64,000 nucleotides of DNA from Musa acuminata AAA Group (GCF_036884655.1 NC_088339.1:30155001-30219000); one strand, 5' to 3'. Counted from the first letter of the stretch, positions 38,308-50,285 are shown. Numbers and translations are program-made. Notes: generated by a model not told the origin, from the sequence alone.

Positions 38308-38388
38308 ATGGATTCATTCTGTCAATTGCATAAACCCACTCTCTTGTTTTGTTCTTTCTTCTCGCTTCGATCGTCGCTCTTTAGCTAG
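38308..38388 (+). CDS. Upstream ORF in DVL leader
   Basis: An ATG at 38308 opens a 26-codon frame (starting MDSFCQLHKPTLLF) that ends at a TAG 100 bp before the main DVL start, in a different frame. It lies just downstream of the TATA box, so it should be in the mRNA. Its peptide resembles nothing I know. It could reduce translation of the main frame. Confidence 0.4.
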   Translation: MDSFCQLHKPTLLFCSFFSLRSSLFS

Positions 38389-38488
38389 TAGTTCTTCCAT
38401 CTGTACGAGTACCGAGTCTGAGAGGGAGAGGTCGCGGAGTAGAGGAACCAGAAAACAAAGGTTTGCTTCGACCGTGGAGCCTCCGAGC

Positions 38489-38734
38489 ATGGACGAGAAG
38501 TGGAAGCTGTCCAAGAAGGGGAGCAGGCGAGAAGGTGGCCCCTCGTGGAAGGGTTCCGGGAGCGTGCAGGAGGGGAGGAGGAGGAGGAGGAGGAGGACCA
38601 GCAGCAGCATGGCGACGGCGACGCGGTCACCGTTCGCGAGCCGGTGCGCGAGGCTGGTGAAGGAGCAGAGGGCGAGGTTCTACATCATAAGCCGCTGCGT
38701 CACCATGCTCGTCTGCTGGAGAGACTACCCTTGA
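38489..38734 (+). CDS. DVL/ROTUNDIFOLIA-like (RTFL) small polypeptide
   Basis: A single exon encoding 81 residues. The C-terminal half is the RTFL/DVL domain: SPFASRCARLVKEQRARFYI then ISRCVTMLVCWRD (residues 47-79), with the conserved cysteines and the final CWRD. DVL/RTFL peptides are plant-specific, associate with the plasma membrane and reduce cell proliferation along the long axis of organs when overexpressed. The N-terminal part is basic and variable and contains seven consecutive arginines (30-36) coded by an AGG repeat. The frame is open far upstream but has no earlier ATG, so 38489 is the start. An out-of-frame uORF precedes it. Confidence 0.92.
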   Translation: MDEKWKLSKKGSRREGGPSWKGSGSVQEGRRRRRRRTSSSMATATRSPFASRCARLVKEQRARFYIISRCVTMLVCWRDYP

Positions 38735-40231
38735 ATTAAGAGGACCTACAGCATGTACCGCCGCCTCCTCTTGTGGTTGCATTTGGGTTTCCTTCCTCGG
38801 TTGAAGACGGCCTTCTCTGCCGTCCGGTGAGGAAGGGAAGGGTTGGGCATAGGATGATACAGACGTAGAAGCAAAGAAATTAATATGAAGAATACGATGG
38901 ATTATCATTTTTTTTCTATGGCTATTGAGTATCGAGTGATCTGATCTATCAAGACTCATTCGAGGAAGAAAAATTGACCGAAAAAGAAGTCTTTGATCTG
39001 GATAAGGCCTTTCTCTTGGAGGTATTTAATATTTGTAGCAATCAAAAGAATGATAATAGATGGAAGGATTGTCTTTTCATTGTATATACTCATATCCGTG
39101 TAAATGAGACAGCCTTAACAATGAATCCAGAAGATAATTCTAAATTTAGTGAGGAGAATAATAACCCATTATACATTGTGCTTATTAGCAAAATATAAAA
39201 TTGTATCAGTCAGTTAATAATTATTTATGCACTGATAATATTATTTTCAATTTTATGAAGATTTTCTAAAGCATAATCTTATGAACGCCAGAGCTATCGA
39301 GTATGGAATAAGCAGAGGATTCTTGTTGACGCAAATCTGTAGAGAAAGAGGTTCTGCTGCGAGCAGTAGAAATTTGGATTTGATAAATCTCAAGTATTTA
39401 GCATTCTACTATGATTTTTTTAATTTTTTTATAAATCGATAATGGAATGTTAATTTGTTAGATTCTTTGTTTGGCCCAATTTTATGTGTTCAAATTTATG
39501 ATACTAAATCAAAGCAAGAGTTGCAACCACAATTCTTTCTTTCTGGTCTTATGTAATCCCTGTAACTGAGAAACCACTGCTTGTGAGAAGCATCTGAGCA
39601 CCAGTTTTTTCTTCTGGAAATTGCAACTCCACCCGTGCTCTGCAAAGTAGTGAGAAGCATGAAGAAGACAAGTGACTCGGTGAATCTTTGGACTCGAGCC
39701 AACATCTGTGTCGGTATCATACTCTCGTGTCTCCCTACCGAGGAAGGCGACGGAATCGTCTCTCTGCTACTTCACTTTCGGTCACAGATGTGACAAATCG
39801 CTCCTCCACTCCGAGCGCGTTGATTGATGTCCGATAGCTAAAACCGCGTCGAGAACTCAGGCCGAGTACATGAATCCATGTGAAGGGAGATGGAGCACAT
39901 CCCCATCCGCGCCCCTGCCAATCTCCTCTTCCCTCTATCGTAATTTCTGATCCCATACATGTTCATAAGATGGAGACGATCTTGAAATCGAAGCTTACAG
40001 AAGACGAGTTCGGATCCAAACGAATACGAGAAGCATAATAATACTCGGTCGCTACCTAATGGCGCGTGTATCTCAGAGGAGAGCCTGAAAGGCCGATGGT
40101 GACGGCGAAGTGGACGGGAACGGAATTGGTGGGAATCGCATAGGACGGTAACTCTTTTTCCAAAGTTTTCCATGCTGTTTGGGCAAAGAATAAACCTTTT
40201 GCAAAAGAGTAGGGAATATATAATTGGTTGC

Positions 40232-40284
<53 letters not shown>

Positions 40285-40626
40285 CTTCCTTGGACGAAGG
40301 GTTAAAGATCTTTGTTCATTTCATTAGGTGTGAAATGATACATGAAAAATATTCAGAATGAAGAACACTAGTAAAAAGAAAGAGAGAAAATGGAGGAAAG
40401 AGAGCCACAGAATCCTGAGTTTAGATTCACAGTATATATACATATATATCAACAGGTGGAGTAAAACGATGTGCTCCAAACATCAGAAGCGACAGCTTAT
40501 CCAACGATTAAGTTTTTTAAAGGGGAAAAAAAGGGGGAGAGACAAAAAAGGAAAGGAACACTAAGACTACAGGTCAAAAGGTTGGCGGAAGGTCCCCAAA
40601 AAGGCCGTCGATGCGGCGCTTATCTT
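38735..40626. other. Intergenic DNA between convergent DVL and protease genes
   Basis: AT-rich, with a long GA tract at 40234-40279. A minus-strand frame of 111 codons at 39838-40173 has no recognisable domain, and I do not call it. Confidence 0.45.
40234..40279. repeat. (AG)23 microsatellite
   Basis: An uninterrupted run of 23 AG units about 350 bp beyond the 3' end of the aspartic protease coding region. Confidence 0.95.
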
Positions 40627-41961
40627 TCACAGCACCAGACCGAGTCTTTGGCTAGCCAGGTCGCAGCGCACGGGAGCGAACCCGACGCGGCCCTTCTCCA
40701 GGTCGTACTCCACCCACAGGTTCTGCTGGTGGTGGTGCCCGATCACGTACGCCGCCATGGGCACCAAGTCCGAGTTCCCGAAGGTGAAGCACCACACCTC
40801 GTCCCGCCCCCGCCGCTCCCCAGCTACCCGGTACAGCAGCCGCTCCTCCGTCACCGCCACCTCCGCTCCACTGAACATCAGTACCACCGCCGGCAACCCC
40901 TTCGGCGGCGCGCCGGAACCGGTTGGTAACCGGAAGCACAGGTCGAACGCCCCCTGGAAGACGAAGTCCGGTTCGTTCAGCACCGGCAGGACCCCCTTTG
41001 TCTGCCTTTGGAACTCTTGCTTCAGCGCGCTGTAGGCGTCGCCGAGGAGGAAGGTGAACTGCGTCCCCGAGTCGACCATGGTCTGCCCCGCGCCGGTGTG
41101 GTCCGGGACGAGCGCCGACTTGGGGATGGGGAGGAGCGTGCGGCCCACGCGGATGCCCTCCAGTTGGACGGAGTATGCAACCCGGTCGAAGTAAGGAAGG
41201 GGGAGAGCGATTTGGACGAAGGGGGTGTATTTGAGGGGGAGGAAGGACAGGGTGTCGTGGCCGAGGAGGAGGACGCCGGCGGCGTCGCGGTCGGAGATGC
41301 AGTAGGAGAAGCGGCGGGTGGCGGTCTGGGAGACGAAGGAGAGGGCGCCCCTGTTCATGCCGAGCATGCCGGCGGCGTAGAGGTCACCGGTGGCGGAGGA
41401 GTAGGCTGAGGTCATGCAGCCAAAGACGGTGCGCAGGGGAGATGACTCGCCGACGCGGAGGAGGTCGGAGGCGAGGGTGCCCTCCGAGGAGGAAGCGTCG
41501 GCGTAGGTGAGGGCGACGTGGCAGAGGCGGGTGGAGTCCTCGCAGGTGGCCGGGATGGGAAGGTCGCGCGTCCTGTCACGACACGTCGGGGAGGAGCAGG
41601 GAACGGGGGAGTAGGTGGAGGAGGCGCGAGGACGGAAGGACGGAAATGCGGTGGTGGAGCCGCCGCAGAGGAGCCACGACAGCTCGCTGCCGGTGTCGAG
41701 CACCAGGGAGAGGTTCTGCGGCGGGCTCCCCACGGAGAGGGAGACGGTAAGGCTGACGTTGTGGTGGAACCGGAGCTTGTTGGGTGACATCGGAAGGCTG
41801 GAAGTCGACATCTTCTGGGTTCGCAGCGGAAGAAGAAGCGGCTTTGCCTTGGAATCAGGAGCCATAGTCCGTGCCGCCATCACAAAACAGAGCAAGTTCA
41901 GGTTTTGAAACATGAGAAGGCACAAAAACAGGAGAATAGAACCAGAAACAGGGGATGCCAT
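40627..41961 (-). CDS. Aspartic protease, PCS1-like
   Basis: An intronless 444-residue pepsin-like (A1) protease. An N-terminal hydrophobic segment (GSILLFLCLLMFQNLNLLCF) is a signal peptide. The first catalytic site is LVLDTGSELSWL (Asp89) and the second is TMVDSGTQFTFL (Asp297). Pairs of cysteines characteristic of the plant nucellin-like/atypical group are present (PCSSPTCRDRT, ATCEDSTRLCH, FGCMTSAY, YCISDRDAAGVLLLG), and the C-terminal IGHHHQQNLWVEYDLEKGRVGFAP is typical. The motif order and WLLCGGS suggest PCS1, an endoplasmic-reticulum protease in Arabidopsis whose loss causes cell death in gametes and embryos. The coding sequence is extremely GC-rich. The start was chosen at the ATG directly before the signal peptide; the frame stays open upstream through leader sequence. 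TATTTAAA lies about 62 bp upstream. The prosegment is short, as usual for atypical members. Confidence 0.9.
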   Translation of the reverse strand: MASPVSGSILLFLCLLMFQNLNLLCFVMAARTMAPDSKAKPLLLPLRTQKMSTSSLPMSPNKLRFHHNVSLTVSLSVGSPPQNLSLVLDTGSELSWLLCGGSTTAFPSFRPRASSTYSPVPCSSPTCRDRTRDLPIPATCEDSTRLCHVALTYADASSSEGTLASDLLRVGESSPLRTVFGCMTSAYSSATGDLYAAGMLGMNRGALSFVSQTATRRFSYCISDRDAAGVLLLGHDTLSFLPLKYTPFVQIALPLPYFDRVAYSVQLEGIRVGRTLLPIPKSALVPDHTGAGQTMVDSGTQFTFLLGDAYSALKQEFQRQTKGVLPVLNEPDFVFQGAFDLCFRLPTGSGAPPKGLPAVVLMFSGAEVAVTEERLLYRVAGERRGRDEVWCFTFGNSDLVPMAAYVIGHHHQQNLWVEYDLEKGRVGFAPVRCDLASQRLGLVL

Positions 41962-42022
41962 AGTGTAGCTTCTTTCTTCTGTGCGAAACAGGCAGTCTGG
42001 GATCGGGGTAGAGACGGGGCTC

Positions 42023-42030
42023 TTTAAATA
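42023..42030 (-). promoter_or_regulatory. TATA-like box of aspartic protease gene
   Basis: TATTTAAA on the minus strand, 62-69 bp upstream of the start codon. This supports the ATG at 41961 over frame sequence further upstream. Confidence 0.55.
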
Positions 42031-44956
42031 GCAAAAGAAGGCAAGAGGAGGAGGAGCGAGCTCGCTCGGGGAAGGTGAGTTTTGGGAGGGTGGGGTTTGG
42101 AGACGCTCGCTAAGAGCGTAGTGGTTTCGTATCCCTTTCTGCGATAACACTGACAAGGCATTCGTCGTTGTCGTTTCTCGTTTGCCTTGTATAAAGAAAT
42201 AGAAGCCTCACCTCGTCATCATCCATTCGAGGAGTCCACCTGCGATTCCCGAAGAGGAAATCGGAGTCACGAACTAACAATCTCGACGCATCGTTACGGC
42301 ACATTTCGCTCGAACGCATCAATGGTGTGTCATTGTAGCTCCAGCTACGTCTACCATTGGCTTTGTTGGCTCAGAGAAAACTGGCGCTTGTTCCAATTAA
42401 CTCATCCGCCATCGGCCAAAGGTGGACGACGATGTCAAAAGACGTGTGACATTTGCCTTCCCACCGCGTGGTCCACCGCCCGTGCGGGGACTCCCCCCGT
42501 GATGCTCCACTCACTGACCTCCTCTTAGATACAATAGTACAGCGCTCGCTGCATGGCAATCACCAGTTAATACGTTAACGCAGCTGTTCCATGCACGGCC
42601 TCTCTCCATCTCTCGCTGTGTCCAGTATAGATGAGACTGGGTCTTACGAAGCTAGCTGTCTCTCATTATTTCTGGGAATTGAACTCAAATCACCACTGAC
42701 ACATTTCCCAACCCCACCAAACCCCATCGCCGAGTACAAAATAAAGAATCAAACCAAGTGCTCATACAAAAAGGAAGGATCACATATACTATTATTGGCT
42801 TTACGATGGTGTTGATGAAACCCTTCATTTTGTCGGCTATGGTTCTAGAATTTATGCAGACGAGCTACAGCACCGCAGCTTCAAGTACGTCCTACCTTGG
42901 AACATGATGACGATGTCACCATATTGGACAGCAGTAAGAACCTTTTCAGAGCACCACGAAACGACGACAGTAATGCTTGGCCCCTTCGGGGGAACAAGCG
43001 TTTGGGTTTTCCATGGAGCAGGTCTTGGGATCATTGAATGGGGACTGTCGAGGTGATCTATCGTCGATCCTGGAGAATCCCACGACCTTCATCAGCGATG
43101 AGGATAGATTAGAGACCAGCCTCCGATGGAGTGGGCACCGCAAGAGCTCATCTTTCAATGAGAGAGAGGCGAAGACGACAACATAGGAGACCTCACCGTG
43201 GACCTATGTTGAAATTTCAATGGCTTGTGTGCTCCTGCAAGGATAAGCTTTGGCCCGTCAACTCTTGCACTGCTGCTGTGTTGGCCTTGTCCGGCTAAAT
43301 AATTTAGTGTTCAGTGTGCACTACAAGTCAAACTGACTCCGGAAAAGATGGTACTTTTAGTTTTTTTCTCTTTTTTTTTACGATTGTTCAGAGTGTTCCT
43401 TTTTCTTTTCTTTGAATGTTTATGATTTTGGATTACGAAGAAAGTTTTCCTATATACTTCTCTCAAATTAACATGATTTATACCATCATCATGTCAGCAA
43501 TTATTTCCATTTGACATGGTATTCACATCATTGATAATATTCCGTTTGGATGATAACAATGTTGGCAACCGTACACCAATGAGTGCCATCCACAACGTTG
43601 TCTTGCGTGATTTTTATGCCGTCATCATGTCAGCATCGAGTACCATTCTGATGGTGATGCGATAGCATATACCAATGGTGTGGGATGCCATTGCCGACTG
43701 CCTCCTTACATATTGCCACCACATCAAGATCAGGTGACTGATACGCTGGTAGCCATTAAACCACAGTCTCATGCCACGTTTTTATTCGATACAAATGCGA
43801 CCAAGAAATTAGAAGTCTCCCATCATGTACTGTGAACACAGTGCATCAATCATTGTACTGCAATGACTTGAGAAATATCAAGAGTTAGTCCGAATGATTC
43901 AAAATCCAAATGCCTCGGTGAATATGTTGGAGCGACTAGTGCATGATTGGAAGATGAGATCGTGGAGATAGTCCAAGAAACACGTACATTCAATGAACAG
44001 GTAATTGGATAGGGATTATTATGATGCTGTGGTTGAACATCAACTTCGTGGAGTATGGGCTGGCAGTGAGCCGTCCACTTCGACATTGATGGGGCTGATT
44101 AATCACGTCATCTTTCACTAACGATGGCAATGCATCCGGTGATCACAACCTATCGAGTCTAATCTGGTGATTCATATTGCAGGGCCGTATGATTTGCTTA
44201 GGTGAGAAGGCGACCATTAGTTGCCATGATTGAAGAGAGAGGAAGGCGTGGAGGCTCAAACGCCCGCGGCTTCCCAAACTCTCTTGCTCCAATCATTCAT
44301 TCATTACCTGTTGCTGTTACTATGAGGATATGTTTGGAGATTTCTGCGGTAATGTTGTAGTAGAATACGTACATAGTTTCTTTGTTTTGTTGATTCAAAG
44401 GGACGAAATTATATGCACTTTCTTATTCGAGTGTCACTCCACCGGAAGGCAGTGGTCCGGTGACTACTGATTCGGATTCTTATGTCTGGTCTCTCGGATA
44501 TCTTCGGATAGGATTCAGCTGGCTACGCATACCGAGAGTGTGGATCCTATAAATGCCGATGACCTCACTTGTGGTATCCATAGGTAATGTTAGTCTCCAT
44601 ATGGTTGGTTGCCTCACCTAAGATGTCTCTGTTACGGACGTGGGTGAAGTGGTGGAACGAACGATAACTTTAGAGAGAGCAAGCATATCCAACGCAGGCA
44701 ATGGTACGTACAGTCATACAAAGACCTGATGGTATAATGATTCATATAATGACATACATAATACAAATATTCTTTTTCGTCAAAATTAGATGGACATTTT
44801 CAGGTTTTTATTTTGTTCCAAGGAATATGTTATTTTTATCATTCAAATTTGATTCAAAGACAATTGAAATGTATATATCGGTATGTATAAGAGTCCATCA
44901 TAACATCTACCCCAAAGATACACGACATGGCAAGCAGCAGAAACGTCGGGAAACCC
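42031..44956. other. Intergenic DNA, no gene seen
   Basis: This 2.9-kb stretch lies between the protease promoter and the GPAT 3' end. Small frames exist (for example 42977-43186, plus strand) without recognisable motifs. No mobile element is identified. Confidence 0.45.
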
Positions 44957-46788
44957 TCACGTAGTCCAGCGCAGAAACCGCAGCACCTCCTTCGCTCGCT
45001 CCACCAATGGCGAGGCCAAATTGAAGTTGACAGTCCCGTCGTTGCCGGCGAGCATCCGGTACTTGTCCTTCCTCGTGTAGTTGGTGCATTCGAAGCCAAG
45101 CGAGGCCGCCAGGATCCTCTGCACGTAGTTGGCAACGTCATGCGGGCTCTTCCCGGCAGAGCACGTCGCCTCCCACGGCAGCTGGTTGAGGAACGTGACC
45201 TCGTAGATTGGCCGGGGGTTCATGAAGAAGAAGATGGGGTCCATCGCCTTCCACCCCCTCGCCGTGGTCGCATGGAAGAAGCCGACGCGATAGTTCATGG
45301 CCACCGGCACGATCCGGTCAGTCAGCTCGGCGAAGAGGGCGCTGAACCGCAGCAGAAAGGGCTCCCTGCATGTGGTGCCCTCGGGGCACACCACCAGGTC
45401 GCCTTTGGCAAGCTCGCTCCTGATGCGCTCCGCGTCCACCTGCCGGTCCCTGCTCAACCGGACGGTGCGGATCGGTGACAGGATCTCCGACAGCCAGGAT
45501 ATGGAGTACGTGACGGCCGGGACCTTGCGACCGAGGACCGTCGACAGGACCACCGGATCCATGAGGGTGCGGTGGGTGCACACGAAGAGGACGCCGGTGG
45601 TAGAGCCGGAGACGGGTGGCGGCGGCCGGCCTCTCACGATGAGCGCTCCGCCGAACGGGCGTGCGATGTAAGGGATGACCCATATGGGGACGGTCAGACC
45701 CACCGCGATGCGGACGAAGGCGAGCACTATACCAAATGGTATCCACAAAATGGTGAGGAGTGCTGTGAATGGCGTGGGACGGCGCACGAGGCGGCCGTCA
45801 TGGAAGATCACCGGCGGCGGTCGTCTTTGTTCTTCCTCGTTGTGCACCGGGTCAGCGGAGACTGGCATGCGATGTAGTTCCTGCTCACGTACCAAATGTT
45901 GTTATTTGCTCTGTTTAAGGATAGTTATCTACTCTGTTTATACTTGAAGAAGTGTAGTTAACATCTGTTTACCTCCCTACTTACGTCGTCAACAAGTTAC
46001 ATCGGTTTTGTACTCAAATATAATTCTCATGGTCTCTACAGAGGGTTTGATCTCGAAAATAAAAATTTTCTATCAAACTATTGCGAAGCAACAATTTTTT
46101 TGGACTTATATGATCTTAGGAGAATCCTGCTCTTAGAAAGATAAGAATTTTAGATCAGAATCATGTGAATCGTTCCGATACATCCGCAAAATGAACTGTT
46201 CCAACTTACCTTGCACAGAAATGAGAATGACTGTGCCGAGGCCGATGTGCACAAACCTACATCAGCCTTCTCCTTCCCACAGACGGCCATCACCTGCTCG
46301 GCCAAGGACTTCTCTACTTTCTTGAGGAACCCGGTGGCGTACCCGGATCGACTAACCTCGAGCTCACATCCCACTACCTCGACGGCACCGAGGTGGTCCT
46401 TCGCGAACCTCTCCACCATCACCGTCGGGCACCGCGTCACCACCGCCCGCCGCTCGAACGCGCTGAAGGCGTTCCACGCCGCCACGTCCACGTCCTCCAC
46501 GTAGAACTTGGGCAGCACGGCCCTCGCCACCGCCTCGATCTCCGACTCCCGCACTCCCGCGACGGCCACGAAGACCATGAGCCTGAGCCCGAGCTGGCCG
46601 AGGCGGAACAGGTCGAGCAGGCGGAGCAGGGGCCACAGGAGCAGCAGCACCACGAATCGGACCAAGCCCGACGTCTCGAACGCGACGAGCATGAAGTAAG
46701 GGAAGGGGTCGACGTCTTTAAGAAGCGTACCCTCGAGCTCCGACACGATGGAGCCGGATGCCGGCCGGCCCGAGCGGCGATCCTCCAT
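44957..46788 (-). CDS. Glycerol-3-phosphate sn-2 acyltransferase (GPAT5/7 type)
   Basis: Two minus-strand exons (46788-46210 and 45880-44957) encode 500 residues, matching the land-plant GPAT family (about 500). The N-terminal half is a HAD-like phosphatase domain beginning [11 protein letters not shown] and including [24 protein letters not shown]. The C-terminal half is a PlsC acyltransferase with CTHRTLMDP (HX4D, His296-Asp301), [16 protein letters not shown] (about 359) and [19 protein letters not shown]. Hydrophobic segments ([36 protein letters not shown]) suggest ER anchoring. The family transfers acyl groups from acyl-CoA to glycerol-3-phosphate for cutin or suberin. The first phosphatase motif reads ELEGT instead of DxDxT, as in GPAT5/7, which are known to lack phosphatase activity and release lysophosphatidic acid for suberin. 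The C-terminal segment [21 protein letters not shown] also fits GPAT5/7. The single intron is 329 bp. Confidence 0.93.
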
Positions 46789-48317
46789 GCTCGTTCGACT
46801 CCTCTACGACGTGAATGTATTGTTGGAGTTCGCCAATAGGATTAAAGGAATGAGGTGTTGAGGGAAGCTTTTGGCAACAGTAGATGGAGGCGTGAGAAAG
46901 ATAATAAGGCATGAAAAGGTGGCGTGGGTTAGACCGGCAGCGGAACTTAGGGAAGGAATCGGGCAGTTAAACTGTCCTCAACTACCAATGGAAGTCTTGA
47001 GTGGGATGGTGGATTTACAGACCTAATTCGCAACAAACGACATCTACCTGTATCTTCTACTCTACCATTTGGCCATTTCTTTATCTTCGTCTGCTTTCTT
47101 CCCTAAGCTGATGCCTAACGTTGACCCAATCATTTCTAATCTCGCCCATGACTTCACAAAAACTTGCACTTGAGAGGACATGCAATGCATGGGTGGAGTT
47201 GTGGTAATTTAGAGAGAGAAGGATAATTTTATCGTCGTAGATGGTTTGGATAAAGTTTTTAGCTTGTGAGATTGTCTTTGTTTTAGTTTCATTTTATTTT
47301 ATTTTTGGTTGAATGAATGTGATTGTCGTAGTTTTTAGGTGAGAAGAGATCTGCTACAATGAAGATGAAGTTAAGATACTTATCTCGAGCAAAAGCAAGA
47401 AAGTAGAACCCATGTTGAAGTAGAAAGTAGACATATGGATCTTCTTTTGAACTAAAGATATCAACATGAGATACATCTAAAGATGACATGTACATCGACG
47501 ATGGAATTTGACCATTTCTATCATGCTTCCTGAAGCTACATCTACAAGGGGGCAATAGTATAACATCTTAACAAGTGTTCGACGAAGTGAATGTACGAGA
47601 CATATTTAGACTGCTCGTTTCTGTTGTATCCAACTCTTACTTCGTTCAACTTCATTTCACAATTTAATTTGGAGTCAATCGATGGGTGAATGTTAATGCA
47701 TCAGATAAAGCCGAAATCTTGATGAACTCGACGTAGTAATCGAGTCAATTTGTTCATCCGATTCACAATCAGATCGGACAAGATTCCAGGTGGATCTAAT
47801 TTGACGACTATCTGGTCAATTCCTTCTCTATTATTATATTCGATATTGGGGTTTTAGCTCGTCGAAACAGACGGTTAAAGAGGATCTTTATTTCCGAATT
47901 GGTTCACCTAATAATTTGGGTCAGCACGAATCTAAACGAACATAGGCAAATCTTGGATGTCGGCATGCCGCCTTTGTAGATTTGTCCAAAGCCTCCGATG
48001 CCGAGTAGATTCTGTAGGTACAGATGGTTGTAGGAGAACCTATGAGGTCCGTATTCCACCTCCCAATCTTAGTTTCTTCCTTCTTCTCAGGATGAAAAGA
48101 ACAATGGTTATGTTGATTAACAAGAGGATGATTGCTGCAGCTCCGTCCTAGAAATCAAAGCAAGATTTGGTAGCTTAGAGAGATGGATCGACGACACCTT
48201 TTCTTCTGTTCCATTTTACCCCATACCTTTCAAAAATTAAAGCGATATTTGGGAATTGTCTGCATGCCAATCACAACAAATCAAATACAGGTAGCCTTAA
48301 ACTAGACCTTCTCTCCC
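46789..48317. other. GPAT upstream region and intergenic DNA
   Basis: This holds the GPAT promoter, then AT-rich DNA with no convincing gene. No clear TATA box can be assigned. Confidence 0.45.
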
Positions 48318-49695
48318 TCTTCCCTCCTCTCTCGGATGATGAGGGAAACCCCATCGTCCCCTGCTCTCTTCCTTCCTCTTCGGGTTGCTTCCCCTATGCA
48401 TCCTTCGGTTCCGGCTGTGGTTTCATCGTTGGTCGCTCCTACCGCTCGAGGAAAGGCTCCAGAGAAGCGTGTCCCGGCTCCGGCCGCTGGCGCCCTTTCA
48501 TGGTCGCAGGTACTCTCTTCCTCCCTCCCTAGCCCTTTTGGGGAAAGTAACTTTGGCATTTGATTTTTATTCCCAAGTATTAAAGATTTTCATCAAATTT
48601 TTTTATGCAATGTTAATAATCATATTTTAGTTAAGATCGTTAAAAGTTATCTTTTATTTTTTATTTTTTATTTTTGGAGTAATTTAAGTTCTTGTTACTT
48701 AAGAGCTTGTGCATTCTTATATGATTTTAAAAGAGAAAACCTTGTATTATGGTAAAAATTAATCTTGAGAAGGCTTATGATGAGTTTCTTGGGAGGCTAT
48801 TCTAAAAACCCTTGATTTCATGCATTTTGCTCCTCTTTTTAATAAATGGATTCTTAGTTGTGTTACTTCATTGTCATTCATTTGTGTTATTAATGATATT
48901 ATCTCTAATTCTTTTAAAAAGAGTAGGAGAACTTTTTATCTTTTCATTCACATAACTATTTATTTAAATTGATTAAAAAAGTTTGTGACAAGAAGTTGAT
49001 CTCACCAATGTTTACTAGGGCTCTTATAAGATTTATCATCTCCTTTTTGTGATGATCTTCTCTTGTTCTTTAGGACCTTTGAGTAGCTCACCAATCTCAA
49101 GAGCTTTCATTGTGATTGCTTTATGGCTCATTTGGAGGGCTATGAATGCTGCTATATTTTCGAATAAAAATATCGCACTTAATAATATTGTAGACACTGC
49201 TATAGCTTTCTTGTGGGATTATGTTGATAACAAAGATTTTGAGATGTAGTAGAGAATGCCCTTATGAGTTCAATAGAATCCACCAAAGCAAACATGGCAT
49301 AAGTTCAATACCGATGACTCGGGTATAGGTTTTCTCATTAGGGATAGTAATGCAATTCTTTTATTTATAGGTTACAAATATACTACTTGGAGGTTGATAA
49401 TTTTCAATAAAGCAATTGCTTTCAAAGAGGTTAACATTGGGTGCGAAAGATTTTGATAGAGTTAGATTCATTAGCTATTTATTGTGCAACATATCAACCA
49501 TCCTTTTGGAGCTACCATAGCATTTAAGGAATGTTATTGAGAATATTTTAGATTTTCCAAGTATATATGAGGAGGAGTTTAAGATACATATATTTAGGGA
49601 GAGAAATCACTTAGTAAATTGGCTAGCCAATTTATTTTTGGAGGGAGGATTTCCCTCCTGATCTCATATGATTGCTGCTTTGATTACCTCATATG

Positions 49696-50285
49696 GTTTT
49701 TGATGAGGGCAATAAATGGCGACAAGACTCGGACTGACGTCAGCTGACCCACACGAAGCTCACGCCTTGATCAACCCAACAGAGTCGGGTCAAACGAACC
49801 AGAACACAGGCCGAGGCCCATTAACGATCGCTCAAGCTCGATCCCTCACGCCACGCCAACAACGATGTCAGACGCCATCAGAGGTACGATCCTGCTCCCT
49901 ACGGGCAGGCACATCAGGTAACACTAAACTTCCCTATAAATACCCTCGTGTTCTAAACGCCCGGGGGGAGGAAAAAAGGGGAAAAGAGACAGAGGAAAAT
50001 ACCGCACCAATCCACATCATTGACTTGATCATCGGAGGGGTCGGGCCGAGCTTCCGACCCGACCTGTGTGCAGGTACGAAGACGAAGCTGTTTCTTCCCA
50101 ATGCCGCAGAATGGAACCCTTCCCCGCAGGACGCCCCCACGAGCTTCCACATAACTTGATCTCTGCAACCGACCGTATCGGTAACCCCCGAGGGACTCCG
50201 AGCAAGACCCCCGCCATTCGGACCTGAACCGAGCCGCGTCGGCCCTGAGGCCACGGCTCAAAAGTTGTTCACACCAATAGTTTTC
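49696..50285. mobile_element. Probable solo LTR with 5-bp target duplication
   Basis: The 580-bp segment 49701-50280 is abruptly GC-richer than its flanks. It begins TGATGAGGGC and is bounded by GTTTT at 49696-49700 and again at 50281-50285, fitting a 5-bp target duplication. Inside is a TATA box (49935-49942) followed by a leader-like GGGGGGAGGAAAAAAGGGG and TTGACTTGATCATCGGAGGG, an arrangement I associate with gypsy-type LTRs of monocots such as banana. The right end reads CACACCAATA; a canonical end would be CA, so the last CA may have mutated to TA. There is no internal domain, primer-binding site or second LTR, hence solo. The 147-codon open frame inside it is not a gene. Family assignment is from memory. 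Confidence 0.65.
49935..49942 (+). promoter_or_regulatory. TATA box of the solo LTR
   Basis: TATAAATA after CCC, about 235 bp into the LTR, a plausible retrotransposon promoter on the plus strand. Confidence 0.5.

Noticed and set aside
39838..40173. 111-codon minus-strand open frame beginning MENFGKRVTVL
   Set aside because: Arginine- and histidine-rich without motifs, and no splice or promoter support. It probably arises by chance in the intergenic region.
40471..41787. Plus-strand open frames opposite the aspartic protease
   Set aside because: Antisense shadows of the GC-rich protease coding sequence; the minus-strand frame carries both catalytic motifs.
49716..50159. 147-codon plus-strand open frame
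   Set aside because: It lies entirely inside the probable solo LTR, shows no protein domain, and spans the LTR's TATA box and leader, so it is not a gene.
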